NCBI GenBank assembly: GCA_032622095.1
Contig: CP136067.1
Span: forward strand, 196,626,052-196,690,051
Origin: Siphonodentalium dalli
Taxonomy: Eukaryota > Mollusca > Scaphopoda > Gadilida > Siphonodentaliidae
Direction: 5' to 3'
Length of the DNA: 64,000 nucleotides
The notes below the pieces were generated by a model. The model saw only the letters and a list, made by a program, of their open reading frames with translations, did not search any database and had not been told where the DNA came from. Positions within the stretch are counted from its first letter, which is position 1. Each line of letters opens with the position of its first letter. Positions 11,055 to 21,000 of the stretch are shown in pieces. The translations under genes and the position numbers were made by a program.

Positions 11055-11488
11055 CGTGGTCTATGGGAAAGTCAGGGGATCTAAGCCACGGTATTCCTGT
11101 TCATTAGTCAAAACCATGCTGCTCTCAGTCTACCCTCATTAGTATTACATGTACCTTACCTCCACGACAATACTAACGATCAAAGGGGATAGCTGGCCAA
11201 ACTAGTGTGATATGCAATGCACATAATAGGAATAGGGAATAACCTTATATATAAGTATATATTCGATTGGCAGCATGCAGGGTCAAACTGTAAGGTAGAC
11301 TTGTCTCCTCGCTATCTGGTCAGACCACTGCCATCACGTGCTGGTATCTATTTAATAGAAAAGTAAAAAAAAAATGGATGTCGCCAAGTTTTGTTTATAA
11401 TACACTTTTCTTGTCCAGTGGCTGACATGTTTTTATTTAATTCTGACCAATGGGCATAGTAGATGCCTGGCGGATTATTTTGTGCTAC
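11055..11488. other. Unannotated stretch
   Basis: No recognised gene or repeat. Confidence 0.4.
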
Positions 11489-11703
11489 TACAGTAATGCC
11501 CACAGTGTGTGACCCTTTAACCACAGCAGAATTATGGGAAATTTTTCAGGATTTAGTCGGAAATATGCTTGTTGCCATTCATCAGAAAGCTCTTAAAAGA
11601 GCTTTCCAATGAATGGCAACAAGCCATATTTCCGACTAAATCCTGAAAAATTACCCACAATTCTGCTGTGGTTAAGAAGTTGATTATTTAGGGCATTACT
11701 GTA
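11489..11703. mobile_element. TA-target foldback family E, copy E5
   Basis: TA-CAGTAATGCCCACAGTGTG to GGGCATTACTG-TA; foldback arms intact around AAGCTCTTAAAAGAGCTTT. Confidence 0.9.
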
Positions 11704-11887
11704 GTTCCTCAGCATAATGCAGAATGAATGATAACCGAAAAATGTCTTAACAAAAAAATTTATGAGAAACATGTATTATGTATGTGATGTCAGTGATCTG
11801 ACCAGTATAGTCTGGGGACAAAATTCTGCTTGGCAGTTGGGTCAAACGTATACATATGAATAATTTGCAGTGACTTGCCTTTGCGGA

Positions 11888-12051
11888 ATCATTACTGTTT
11901 GTTTATCGGCGATAAATTTGTCCTGAATTGAAGGACTAAATATTGACAATTTTGGTTAATTCAGACTTGTTCTCTGAAAATGTATAAGTGTAGTTGGGCT
12001 TTACGGTTATATTAGTTTAATGCTACATTCTTCCAGTGGGCAATGTGCCTA
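11888..12051. repeat. Dispersed repeat G, fragment
   Basis: GTTTATCGGCGATAAATTTG and the following stretch to the ATGCTACATTCTTCCAGT region resemble 60645-60790. Low similarity; family unknown. Confidence 0.4.
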
Positions 12052-12966
12052 GCTAATCACTTATCAGTTCGATCACTCCTTGCACCCAGACATGTGCGTT
12101 GTGGTGGCCCTGTGTATAGCGGCTCAATGGCAGGAAAACACCTTTCACCATCGCTCTCGGTTATATGTAAATTATACTCAAACAGACAAGCGAGTGGGGG
12201 ATGGCATTTACGCCATGTGAGAGGGTGATAATTTGTTTTTATGTACACTGATTAGCTTGGAATTTGAATATAGAAGACTGTTCTATTTATTGGAAAATGT
12301 GGCCAATGTGCAAATAAAAAATCTTTTTATCATACAAAGTGTGTGATAACGATTTAGAAAACCTATGCTGTACAGACACTTTTTCGAATGCGTGTATATC
12401 TCGTTTATACAATGGCACCCAATCCCAGTTCAATATGCCCACTTTTCATCGCAAAAATGAGGCCAACATAAATTCGCTACGAGCATCTCATAACAAGTTC
12501 GAAGAGTGCTATAAACATGCCCAAAATACAGCCGAGTACATCGATGTAAATTAAATTTTCGAATACTTGATCCAAACATATTGAGTATGTTTCACAGCAG
12601 TCAGAGAGCTTGGATGTCGAACTTCACTCACAATCAAACTTGCATGCATTGAATATGCGGACATTGTTAAAATTTTATAATATTTGGGACAAGCCCGCTT
12701 TTCGTATCAGAATTTTTAAAGAATACACTTTTGTCAAATAAAACCATTCATTGCATCAAGGATTGCGTCAATTGTTGCACCTATCATCGGTGTTAACATA
12801 GAAAAAGACAGCTTTCTAGAAAACAAGTTGTTTATGGAAAACAAATTACGCTAACCAGGAGCGATGGTGAAAACTGTTTTCCCCGCCGGTGAGCCGCTAT
12901 ACACAGGGCCACCGCAATGCACAATCTGTGGGCAAGGAGTGTGGACTTACTGATATAAGTACACTA
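12052..12966. mobile_element. ~0.9-kb element with ~140-bp terminal inverted repeats
   Basis: Left arm 12052-12195 and right arm about 12830-12966 are inverted copies. Exact blocks include GGCCCTGTGTATAGCGGCTC and TTTCACCATCGCTC, with indels elsewhere. The interior (12196-12829) holds a 71-codon open frame (12339-12554) with no recognisable domain. No target duplication resolved. Confidence 0.75.
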
Positions 12967-13620
12967 TGTCTTGAGTATCTACGTACACGCTAGTCTGGGT
13001 GAACTCAGTCTGTGTCTGCACTGGTCCCAAATTTCCGTTTGCCAAATGAAAATATTTTTTTGGCACATACATGTATGAATTTTTTTGGCAAGTGGCCGTA
13101 CGATTGGCGTCAGCTCGATAGTCGGTGAACAATCCCATTTATTTAAAAAAAATATTACTTCAGTGTCGGACATCAACAAATTCAATACAACTCTCTTCTG
13201 ATTGGCTCAGATCAGACTTGCCGGCTGACATTTACCTTATAATTTTTTTAAAGTAATGAGATTCTCTTATATTTGTTCCAGATTTCGTAGATGTCCCATA
13301 TAGTACAGGTTCAAGCACCCAAACTGCATACAAACATCATAGATAAATGGCCAGCTTCCCCTTTTATATGAGATGTGTATAATTTATTGATATATGTATA
13401 TAGATGTACCTCTCACTTGTTATTAAGAATATGTATTTATTTACATGCATTACATTGAGTATAAAAATTATTTTATTTACATTCTCGTGAAGTTTCAGTT
13501 TTTTGTTTCTTTTTTGTTGTTCCATCATTTGCCTGTTATCGTTTGCCCCATACATTCATCATCAATAAAACATTAAAACCCTCAAAAGGTTTCAATCTAC
13601 TTGTTATTATACCCCTACGA
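12967..13620. other. Unannotated stretch
   Basis: AT-rich, with short open frames on the minus strand only; nothing recognised. Confidence 0.4.
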
Positions 13621-13680
13621 TTAACCCTTCCATGACTGGAGCTTCCTGAAATTTTACGAAAACCAAGTGCAATACATTAT
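13621..13680 (+). mobile_element. TTAA MITE family C, fragment C4
   Basis: TTAA-CCCTTCCATGACTGGAGC through CTTCCTGAAATTTTACG and then divergence; only the left end remains. Confidence 0.75.
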
Positions 13681-13916
13681 CATATTCACATGATAAATTA
13701 TTTCTCATGAAATGGCGATTGAAGATAAGTGGAGAAACTCAATTATATGCCTTCCATACATATGCCTTCACATGCATATTCTAATGAATTACATACAGGC
13801 CTACATCATTCTGTACAACACGCATATGGAACTTTCCATATTTGCTCAGCTTTGTTGATTAGATGTTACTATTTTATTTATCCGTAAATATGATGCGGAG
13901 TGAGGATGGTGAGGTG

Positions 13917-14310
13917 TTAACCCTTTACCCAACAAACCAGCCAAAACCGGCCAAATAAAGCTTCAACAGCCTAAAATATCTTCGGTCTGTCTCAATAGAA
14001 CCATACAAATATGGATATCATTGGAACCAGCTTCTTGACCACATTGTGATAGTTACAGTTATGCCCTGTGCCAATGCATTCTCTTATATATGCGAGTCCA
14101 CCATAGGTCGCCTCGCATATATAAGAGAATGCATTGGCCTAAAAAAATATCTTTTTTTTAACACTTTTTACCATTTTTTCTTACATTCTTTAACAATTTT
14201 TAATGTGTTAAGCCAATGCATTCTCTTATATATGCGAGGCGACCTATGGTCGACTCGCATATATAAGAGAATGCATTGGCACAGGGCCGTTCTGTTGGGT
14301 AAAGGGTTAA
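13917..14310 (-). mobile_element. TTAA MITE family B, copy B2
   Basis: TTAA-CCCTTTACCCAACAAACC to CTGTTGGGTAAAGGG-TTAA. Two full hairpin modules (14067-14139, 14212-14282) flank a ~70-bp T-rich spacer. The asymmetric unique arm CCAAATAAAGCTTCAACAGC marks orientation. Confidence 0.92.
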
Positions 14311-15049
14311 TGGCGATAGACTCTACTGGGAAAGATGAAGCAACATCACTGTGTTAGAATCAGAACCGATTAGTTTGCCCACGATAAGGGTCGGAACCAT
14401 CGAAAATTAGAGTCGGAGTTGTATATGATAAAAAAGTCAATACCAGCAGATGACACTTTGCCAAATGAACGACATTGTGCTTGCTACAAACTTATTCCAT
14501 AAGGAATTTAAAGAGCAAATTAAGAAGATCGCACTAATAATTACCATTTTCACAATGTTCCAGTTGTTTTCTTAAACAAGACAGTCAATGACTGTGCGGT
14601 CGCTCACCAGACTGCAAAGACTGATAAGAATGGGACTCTGGAGACCACAACAGTCAGAACTTTTCATAATCACTTTAAAAGAAGTAGATCTAAACAGTAC
14701 ATGTGGCCAAATTACCAACTGTACACTACTGATCCCCCCCAACAAGTCCCCTCCCGACTGGGCTCCAGACTCCCAAGTCTTAGGTTGGAATTACACAATT
14801 GACATCTCAAACTTTCCCAATTGTTGGAAATTTCCAATCTCACAAGCGCCTTTTTATAAAATAGACCTGATGGTCCTTGTGAAGGAAGCATATTAAGAAG
14901 GAAACTGTCCTTTGCTTGGCCCCTATTTTTCCAGGTTACCCCATTAAAAATATCTGTATTGCAGTCACACTAGAACATTCCATGCTAAATAAGCCAACTA
15001 GTTCTTGGCTCTTCCATACATATTTTAAGAATTACTATGTTGTGAAATA
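14311..15049. other. Unannotated stretch with a 102-codon open frame
   Basis: Contains an open frame at 14588-14896 (+) of 102 codons with no recognised domain or splice context. I see no support for calling it a gene. Confidence 0.35.
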
Positions 15050-15720
15050 GTTAAGTCTCTTGCAATGCCCTTATTCGACTTTGTGATGCCATTTTCACAA
15101 ATCTGTCACCCAAGGTAATTTCATACCAAATATAAGCAAAATAGGCCATTTCATTCTTGCATAGAAGACATATCATGAATTACTATGGAGAGAAAGAGTA
15201 ATGTAGCTGGCCTTGCACCTACTTGACCTGGTGACCCTGATTAAACAAATCTGAATCACACATCACCAAAGGAGCCTCAATATTAAATGTGAACTAAATA
15301 GAGCTGGTGGTTCTTTCATAGAACACTTTTCAAGTTTGCCAAATATGTTCTGGTGAAATGGTGGGTGTGGGAGAGTTAAATGTCCTGTTGAAAGATTTGA
15401 ACAATACATATGATAGATTGATGTTGTAATTGGGAATTAATGACCTCTAGCAGATCTCCAGGAAATGTTTATAAAAATGTCAGACTTCACTTGCAATTTT
15501 AAATATTTTTTGGAGTTATGTCCCTGGCCCTGCCCACATTTGACCCAGTGACCTCATTTGAACAAATCTGAATGTGAGTCACCTAGGCAATATCCACACC
15601 AAATATGAACCCATACAGTCTTATGGTTCCAGAGGAGAAGTTTAAAAAATTGTTGACGGACGGACGAGGAGTGATGACTATAGCTCCACCGGAGACTCCG
15701 TCTCAGGTGAGCCAAAAACT
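15050..15720 (+). repeat. Dispersed repeat ending in GACGGACG and AGTGATGACTATAGCTCCAC
   Basis: Shares blocks such as GTGACCTCATTTGAACAAAT and the 3' end CGAGGAGTGATGACTATAGC with 17000-17530. This tail is a common invertebrate (bivalve-type) repeat end. No coding capacity seen. Confidence 0.6.
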
Positions 15721-16019
15721 ACTGAAATTATAGAATGACTCCCCCCCCTTTGGATCCCAGAATGCAACAGAATTCAAACTTTTTTAATGGAAGGGGAAGA
15801 ACTCCATCTTTAATATATAGAGTTATTCCCCCTGCATTGAAAATAATTTAACTTTTTACTGCAATCTAGATGACAAAACTCTTTGGCAACTCAATAAAAA
15901 CATGTCCAAAGTTTATTATACTGGATAAGTTGATAATACAATGTTTTGGAGCTTCCTCTTTCAAATGGTATATAATATGGCATATATTTTATATAATGTA
16001 ATCTGGGGGTTAAAAAATT

Positions 16020-16640
16020 AAGTAGTTTACTATTTTATATTCATTTTAGTCTAAATAATTAATTTTGAGAAAACAAATTACATCTCATTGAACAAATCTG
16101 CTAATTCCACCCCCTCAACCCATGGGGACATCCCTGCAAGAATAGGACATCTGTGATTTATTTGGATGCTTGTCTACATTTGCCTAACAATATTTCCTTA
16201 ACCTTGAAAGCCAGTGCATTATCTTAGGTGAGGCTACCTATGGGACACTCACATATATAAGACAATCGCCTGGCATGATACTAGTACCTTGTTATAAAAT
16301 AATAAATATTGGACAAATATTAAAACTAGGAGCTCATTTCTCTTGATCAATGGTCTATTATTTTATATTCATTTTATTTTAGTATATGTAATTGGTTTTG
16401 GAAAACAAAATACATCTCAATGAACAAATCTGAGAAATTTGCCCCCCTCCCCAAACATATGTGGGGACATCCCTGCGAGAATAGGACATGTGTGATTTAT
16501 TTGGATGTCTGACTATATTGGCCTAACAATATTTCCTTGATCTTGAACCCCAGTGTATTCTCTTATATATAGGAGAATACACTGGTGCAGGGTCTTTATT
16601 GCTGTACCAGCATAGCTCTGGTAATTAAATGGTTAATACT
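16020..16640. repeat. Diverged ~340-bp tandem duplication with hairpin-module remnants (C-type ends)
   Basis: 16027-16275 and 16366-16600 align, sharing GGGGACATCCCTGC, AATAGGACAT and TGTGATTTATTTGGATG. Each copy ends in a family C stretch (CCTAACAATATTTCCTT then a hairpin remnant at 16210-16275 and 16553-16586). The right end AGCTCTGGTAATTAAATGGTTAA resembles a decayed C terminus. Confidence 0.6.
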
Positions 16641-16999
16641 AATACTAATAATAAATGTGTAAACTGTCAAACAGTTAGAGTTGTATATGAGATTGCTGTA
16701 AACACATAGGATTAAATTTCATTCACACACCTCTTTCTCTCTTAGCCTGATAAATGTGGATATTGAGATAAAAGTTAATTACTTTATAATGACTGGACAC
16801 ACAGCTGTGAGAACTGTGAGAAGTAAGGCTGGTCAGTTCCTGGCATGTCATATAACTAAAGTGTAAGGCTTTTAATGGGGTGAATCTTGCAGGGATCTGG
16901 TGTGGGGTGGCAGGGACATGTATTGGTGGTGGTGGGGAGGGTTGGGGGGGGGGGCAAGGATTTAAAACAAGGATTTAAATAAAATAAAATTTAAGAGTT
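16641..16999. other. Unannotated stretch with G-rich tract
   Basis: Contains a G-rich run at about 16920-16955; otherwise nothing recognised. Confidence 0.4.
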
Positions 17000-17530
17000 A
17001 TGTCCCTGGGCCCTGGCTCTGCCCCTATTTGACCCAGTGAACCCATTTGAACAAATCTGAACCCCAGTCACACAAGGACTCTCCATACCAAATGTAAGCT
17101 AAATCGGTCAAATGGTTCAAAAGAAGAAGTCATTCTAAGAATTACTATGGAGGAATAGAGTTATGGCCCTGGTTTCTCAACTAATCAACCTGGTGACCTC
17201 ATTTTAACAAATCTGAATGTGAGTCAACTAGGGAACATCCACACCAAATATGAATCCATACGGCCTTATAGTTCAGTAAAAGAAGTCGTTCTAAGAATTA
17301 CTATGGAGGAATAGAGTTATGGCCCTGCTTTCATAACTATTTCACCCAGTGACCTCATTTGAACAAATCTGAATGTGATTCACCTAGGGAACCAAATATG
17401 AACATGTTACGTCTTACGGTTCGGGACGAGAAGATGATTCTTGACGGATGGAGGGACGGACAGACGGACGACGGACGAGGAGTGATGACTATAGCTCCAC
17501 CTGAGACGAAACTAAAAATCACCATTAAAA
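17000..17530 (+). repeat. Dispersed repeat, second copy of the 15050-15720 family
   Basis: Two internal sub-blocks with AAGAATTACTATGGAGGAAT AGAGTTATGG occur twice (17133-17175, 17293-17330). The 3' end reads GACGAGGAGTGATGACTATA GCTCCAC. Confidence 0.6.
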
Positions 17531-17853
17531 TAATGTTAGAATCGGATTTTAAATCGTGTTAGATCCAAAACTGCAGGAATCATTGAACCCCAGTGATAGT
17601 TATATAGACCTTGTATACACTCGCTGAAAATGACCCTGCATTTTAATCACACTGGCAGGCCTATAAGATGATGATTGTGTTATCAATGATCGCCCAAAAA
17701 CTCAACATGAGGACACACCGACAATGTCTTGTCGTTGCAAGAGAACGAACCACTTTTGCTTGTGTATAATATGCAAGCTTTGTACATCTCACCACCAGTA
17801 ACTGACTACACATGTATTTCAGGAAGAGGAAAAGAGACTTTTTATCAAATATG

Positions 17854-18065
17854 TTATTTTTTAATCATAAGATGTTTTGGGAACCACTCAGGGCGAGATT
17901 TCTTCATTTCCACAATATATTTTCCGTCATGCTTAGTTCTGTCCTCATCCTCGCCTTCATATATAAATGCCACTTCCTGTTTCGGAGAATCAAACTTAAA
18001 CATGTCCACTCCCATTGCAGCTTTCATAGCAGCAGTCTCCTTGCGAACTTTATCATAGCACACAC
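17854..18065 (-). CDS. MRPL32: MRPL32 terminal exon
   Basis: Two bases complete the junction glycine, then VCYDKVRKETAAMKAAMG and an acidic stretch (YEGEDEDR), ending in MIKK and a TAA at 17856-17854. The cysteine following the junction forms the second zinc-binding pair C-G-V-C with the upstream exon. The acceptor TGTCTGTTTTCAG lies at 18066-18078. The acceptor and the first 22 exon bases are the first unit of the minisatellite that follows. The acidic tail and final R-P-x-W-F motif agree with the MRPL32 C-terminus. Confidence 0.88.
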
Positions 18066-21000
18066 CTGAAAACAGACAGCGAACTTTATCATAGCACACA
18101 CCTGAAAACAGACAGCGAACTTTATCATAGCACACACCTGAAAACAGACAGCGAACTTTATCATAGCACACACCTGAAAACAGACAGCGAACTTTATCAT
18201 TGCACACACCTGAAAACAGACAGCGAACTTTATCATAGCACACACCTGAAAACAGACAGCGAACTTTATCATAGCACACACCTGAAAACAGACAGCGAAC
18301 TTTATCATAGCACACACCTGAAAACAGACAGCGAACTTTATCATAGCACACACCTGAAAACAGACAGCGAACTTTATCATAGCACACACCTGAAAACAGA
18401 CAGCGAACTTTATCATAGCACACACCTGAAAACAGACAGATATTACATATGTTAACCCTCATAGCACACACCTTAAAACAGACAGCGAACTTTATCATAG
18501 CACACACCTGAAAACAGACAGCGAACTTTATCATAGCACACACCTGAAAACAGACAGCGAACTTTATTATAGCACACACCTGAAAACAGACAGCGAACTT
18601 TATCATAGCACACACCTGAAAACAGACAGCGAACTTTATCATAGCACACACCTGAAAACAGACAGCGAACTTTGTCATAGCACACACCTGAAAACAGACA
18701 GCGAACTTTATCATAGCACACACCTGAAAACAGACAGCGAACTTTATCATAGCACACGCCTGAAAACAGACAGCGAACTTTATCATAGCACACGCCTGAA
18801 AACAGACAGCGAACTTTATCATAGCACACATCTGAAAACAGACAGCGAACTTTATCATAGCACACACCTGAAAACAGACAGAAATTACATATGTTAACCC
18901 TCATAGCACACACCTGAAAACAGACAGAAATTACATATGTTAACCCTCATAGCACACACCTGAAAACAGACAGAAATTACATATGTTAACCCTCATAGCA
19001 CACACCTGAAAACAGACAGAAATTACATATGTTAACCCTCATAGCACACACCTGAAAACAGACAGCGAACTTTGTCATAGCACACACCTGAAAACAGACA
19101 GCGAACTTTATCATAGCACACACCTGAAAACAGACAGCGAACTTTGTAATAGCACACACCTGAAAACAGACAGCGAACTTTATCATAGCACACACCTGAA
19201 AACAGACAGCGAACTTTATCATAGCACACGCCTGAAAACAGACAGCGAACTTTATCATAGCACACGCCTGAAAACAGACAGCGAACTTTATCATAGCACA
19301 CATCTGAAAACAGACAGCGAACTTTATCATAGCACACACCTGAAAACAGACAGAAATTACATATGTTAACCCTCATAGCACACACCTGAAAACAGACAGA
19401 AATTACATATGTTAACCCTCATAGCACACACCTGAAAACAGACAGAAATTACATATGTTAACCCTCATAGCACACACCTGAAAACAGACAGAAATTACAT
19501 ATGTTAACCCTCATAGCACACACCTGAAAACAGACAGCGAACTTTGTCATAGCACACACCTGAAAACAGACAGCGAACTTTATCATAGCACACACCTGAA
19601 AACAGACAGCGAACTTTGTAATAGCACACACCTGAAAACAGACAGCGAACTTTATCATAGCACACACCTGAAAACAGACAGCGAACTTTATCATAGCACA
19701 CATCTGAAACCAGACAGCGAACTTTATCATAGCACACACCTGAAAACAGACAGAAATTACATATGTTAACCCTCATAGCACACACCTGAAAACAGACAGA
19801 AATTACATATGTTAACCCTCATAGCACACACCTGAAAACAGACAGAAATTACATATGTTAACCCTCATAGCACACACCTGAAAACAGACAGAAATTACAT
19901 ATGTTAACCAGACATGACTGGAGCTTCCTGAAATTTAGTAAAAACCCTGTGCCAATGCATTGTCATATATTTGAGAGACTCCCATAGGAAGCCTTGCATA
20001 TATAAGAGAATACATCGGCCTAACAATATTTACCTTGACCTTGAATGACAGTGCATTCTCTTATATATGCAAGGCTCCCAATAGGAGACTTGCATATATA
20101 GCAGGATGTTATGGGAAGTATAGATCTAAAGTATCAAATTAACATTGTTTAACCAACTTCAACTGGGGAACTTCAATCTGATCCTAGGCTTCCCATAGCA
20201 ATTGAGGTTTAAGCAGAATGAGGTTCCCAGAGGGTGAATTTGGTGATCGTGATACTAACCTGCCGTGCGGGATAGCGTCACTAAATTCACACTCTGGGGA
20301 CCTCATTCTGCAAATGACAGGCACATTATTTGCAGACTTGATTATCATAAAACAATATAATGAGAGGAGGACTACAGTAATGCCCAAAGTATATGACCCT
20401 TTAACCACAGCAGAATTATGGGAAATTTGTCAGGATTTAGTCGGAAATATGGCTTGTTGCCATTCCGATGAATGGCAGCAAGCCATATTTCCGACTAAAT
20501 CCTGAAAAAATTTCCCATAGTTCTGCTGTGGTTTAGGAGTTGATTATTTAGGATTATACTGTATGTCTACAGAATTGTGATCTTGTATAAACTTCAGCAT
20601 CAAACGGCTACTCTGTAACTGTGGCATGGAGCTTTCATGACCTAAATGATTTGAGTGAACAACCACTTTATAAATACCTTCTATTTTCTTGACACAATTG
20701 CCAGTTATATTGCCAAATGAAAATTAATTCATGGTTATCAAAAATGTTTAATTAAAAAAAGTCTCACAATAAAATAACACAGTCTGGGTACTAATACAGA
20801 AGGATTTGTCATAAGATATTTTGAAATTTGGTACCCAAACCTTTTTACAAACTGTACCCACAAAAACAGCAATATAAGGGTATGTTAAACCAATCTGTTT
20901 CCAAAGGGGACAAGAATTATGGCTGCAGCCAGGATTGTTTCATTGTCCTTTCAAGCCAACCTGGCATAGCATATATATGACAATTCAGTTCGCCTGGAGG

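Noticed and set aside
14588-14896. 102-codon open frame
   Set aside because: No motif, no splice context and ordinary AT-rich composition; length is within chance expectation for this window.
18044-19909. CRISPR-like array or repeat-protein gene (long minus-strand open frames such as (CAMIKFAVCFQV)n)
   Set aside because: There are no spacers, units are directly contiguous, and the sequence is explained as duplicated intron-exon boundary of MRPL32. The long open frames follow from a 36-bp period without stops and exist in several frames.
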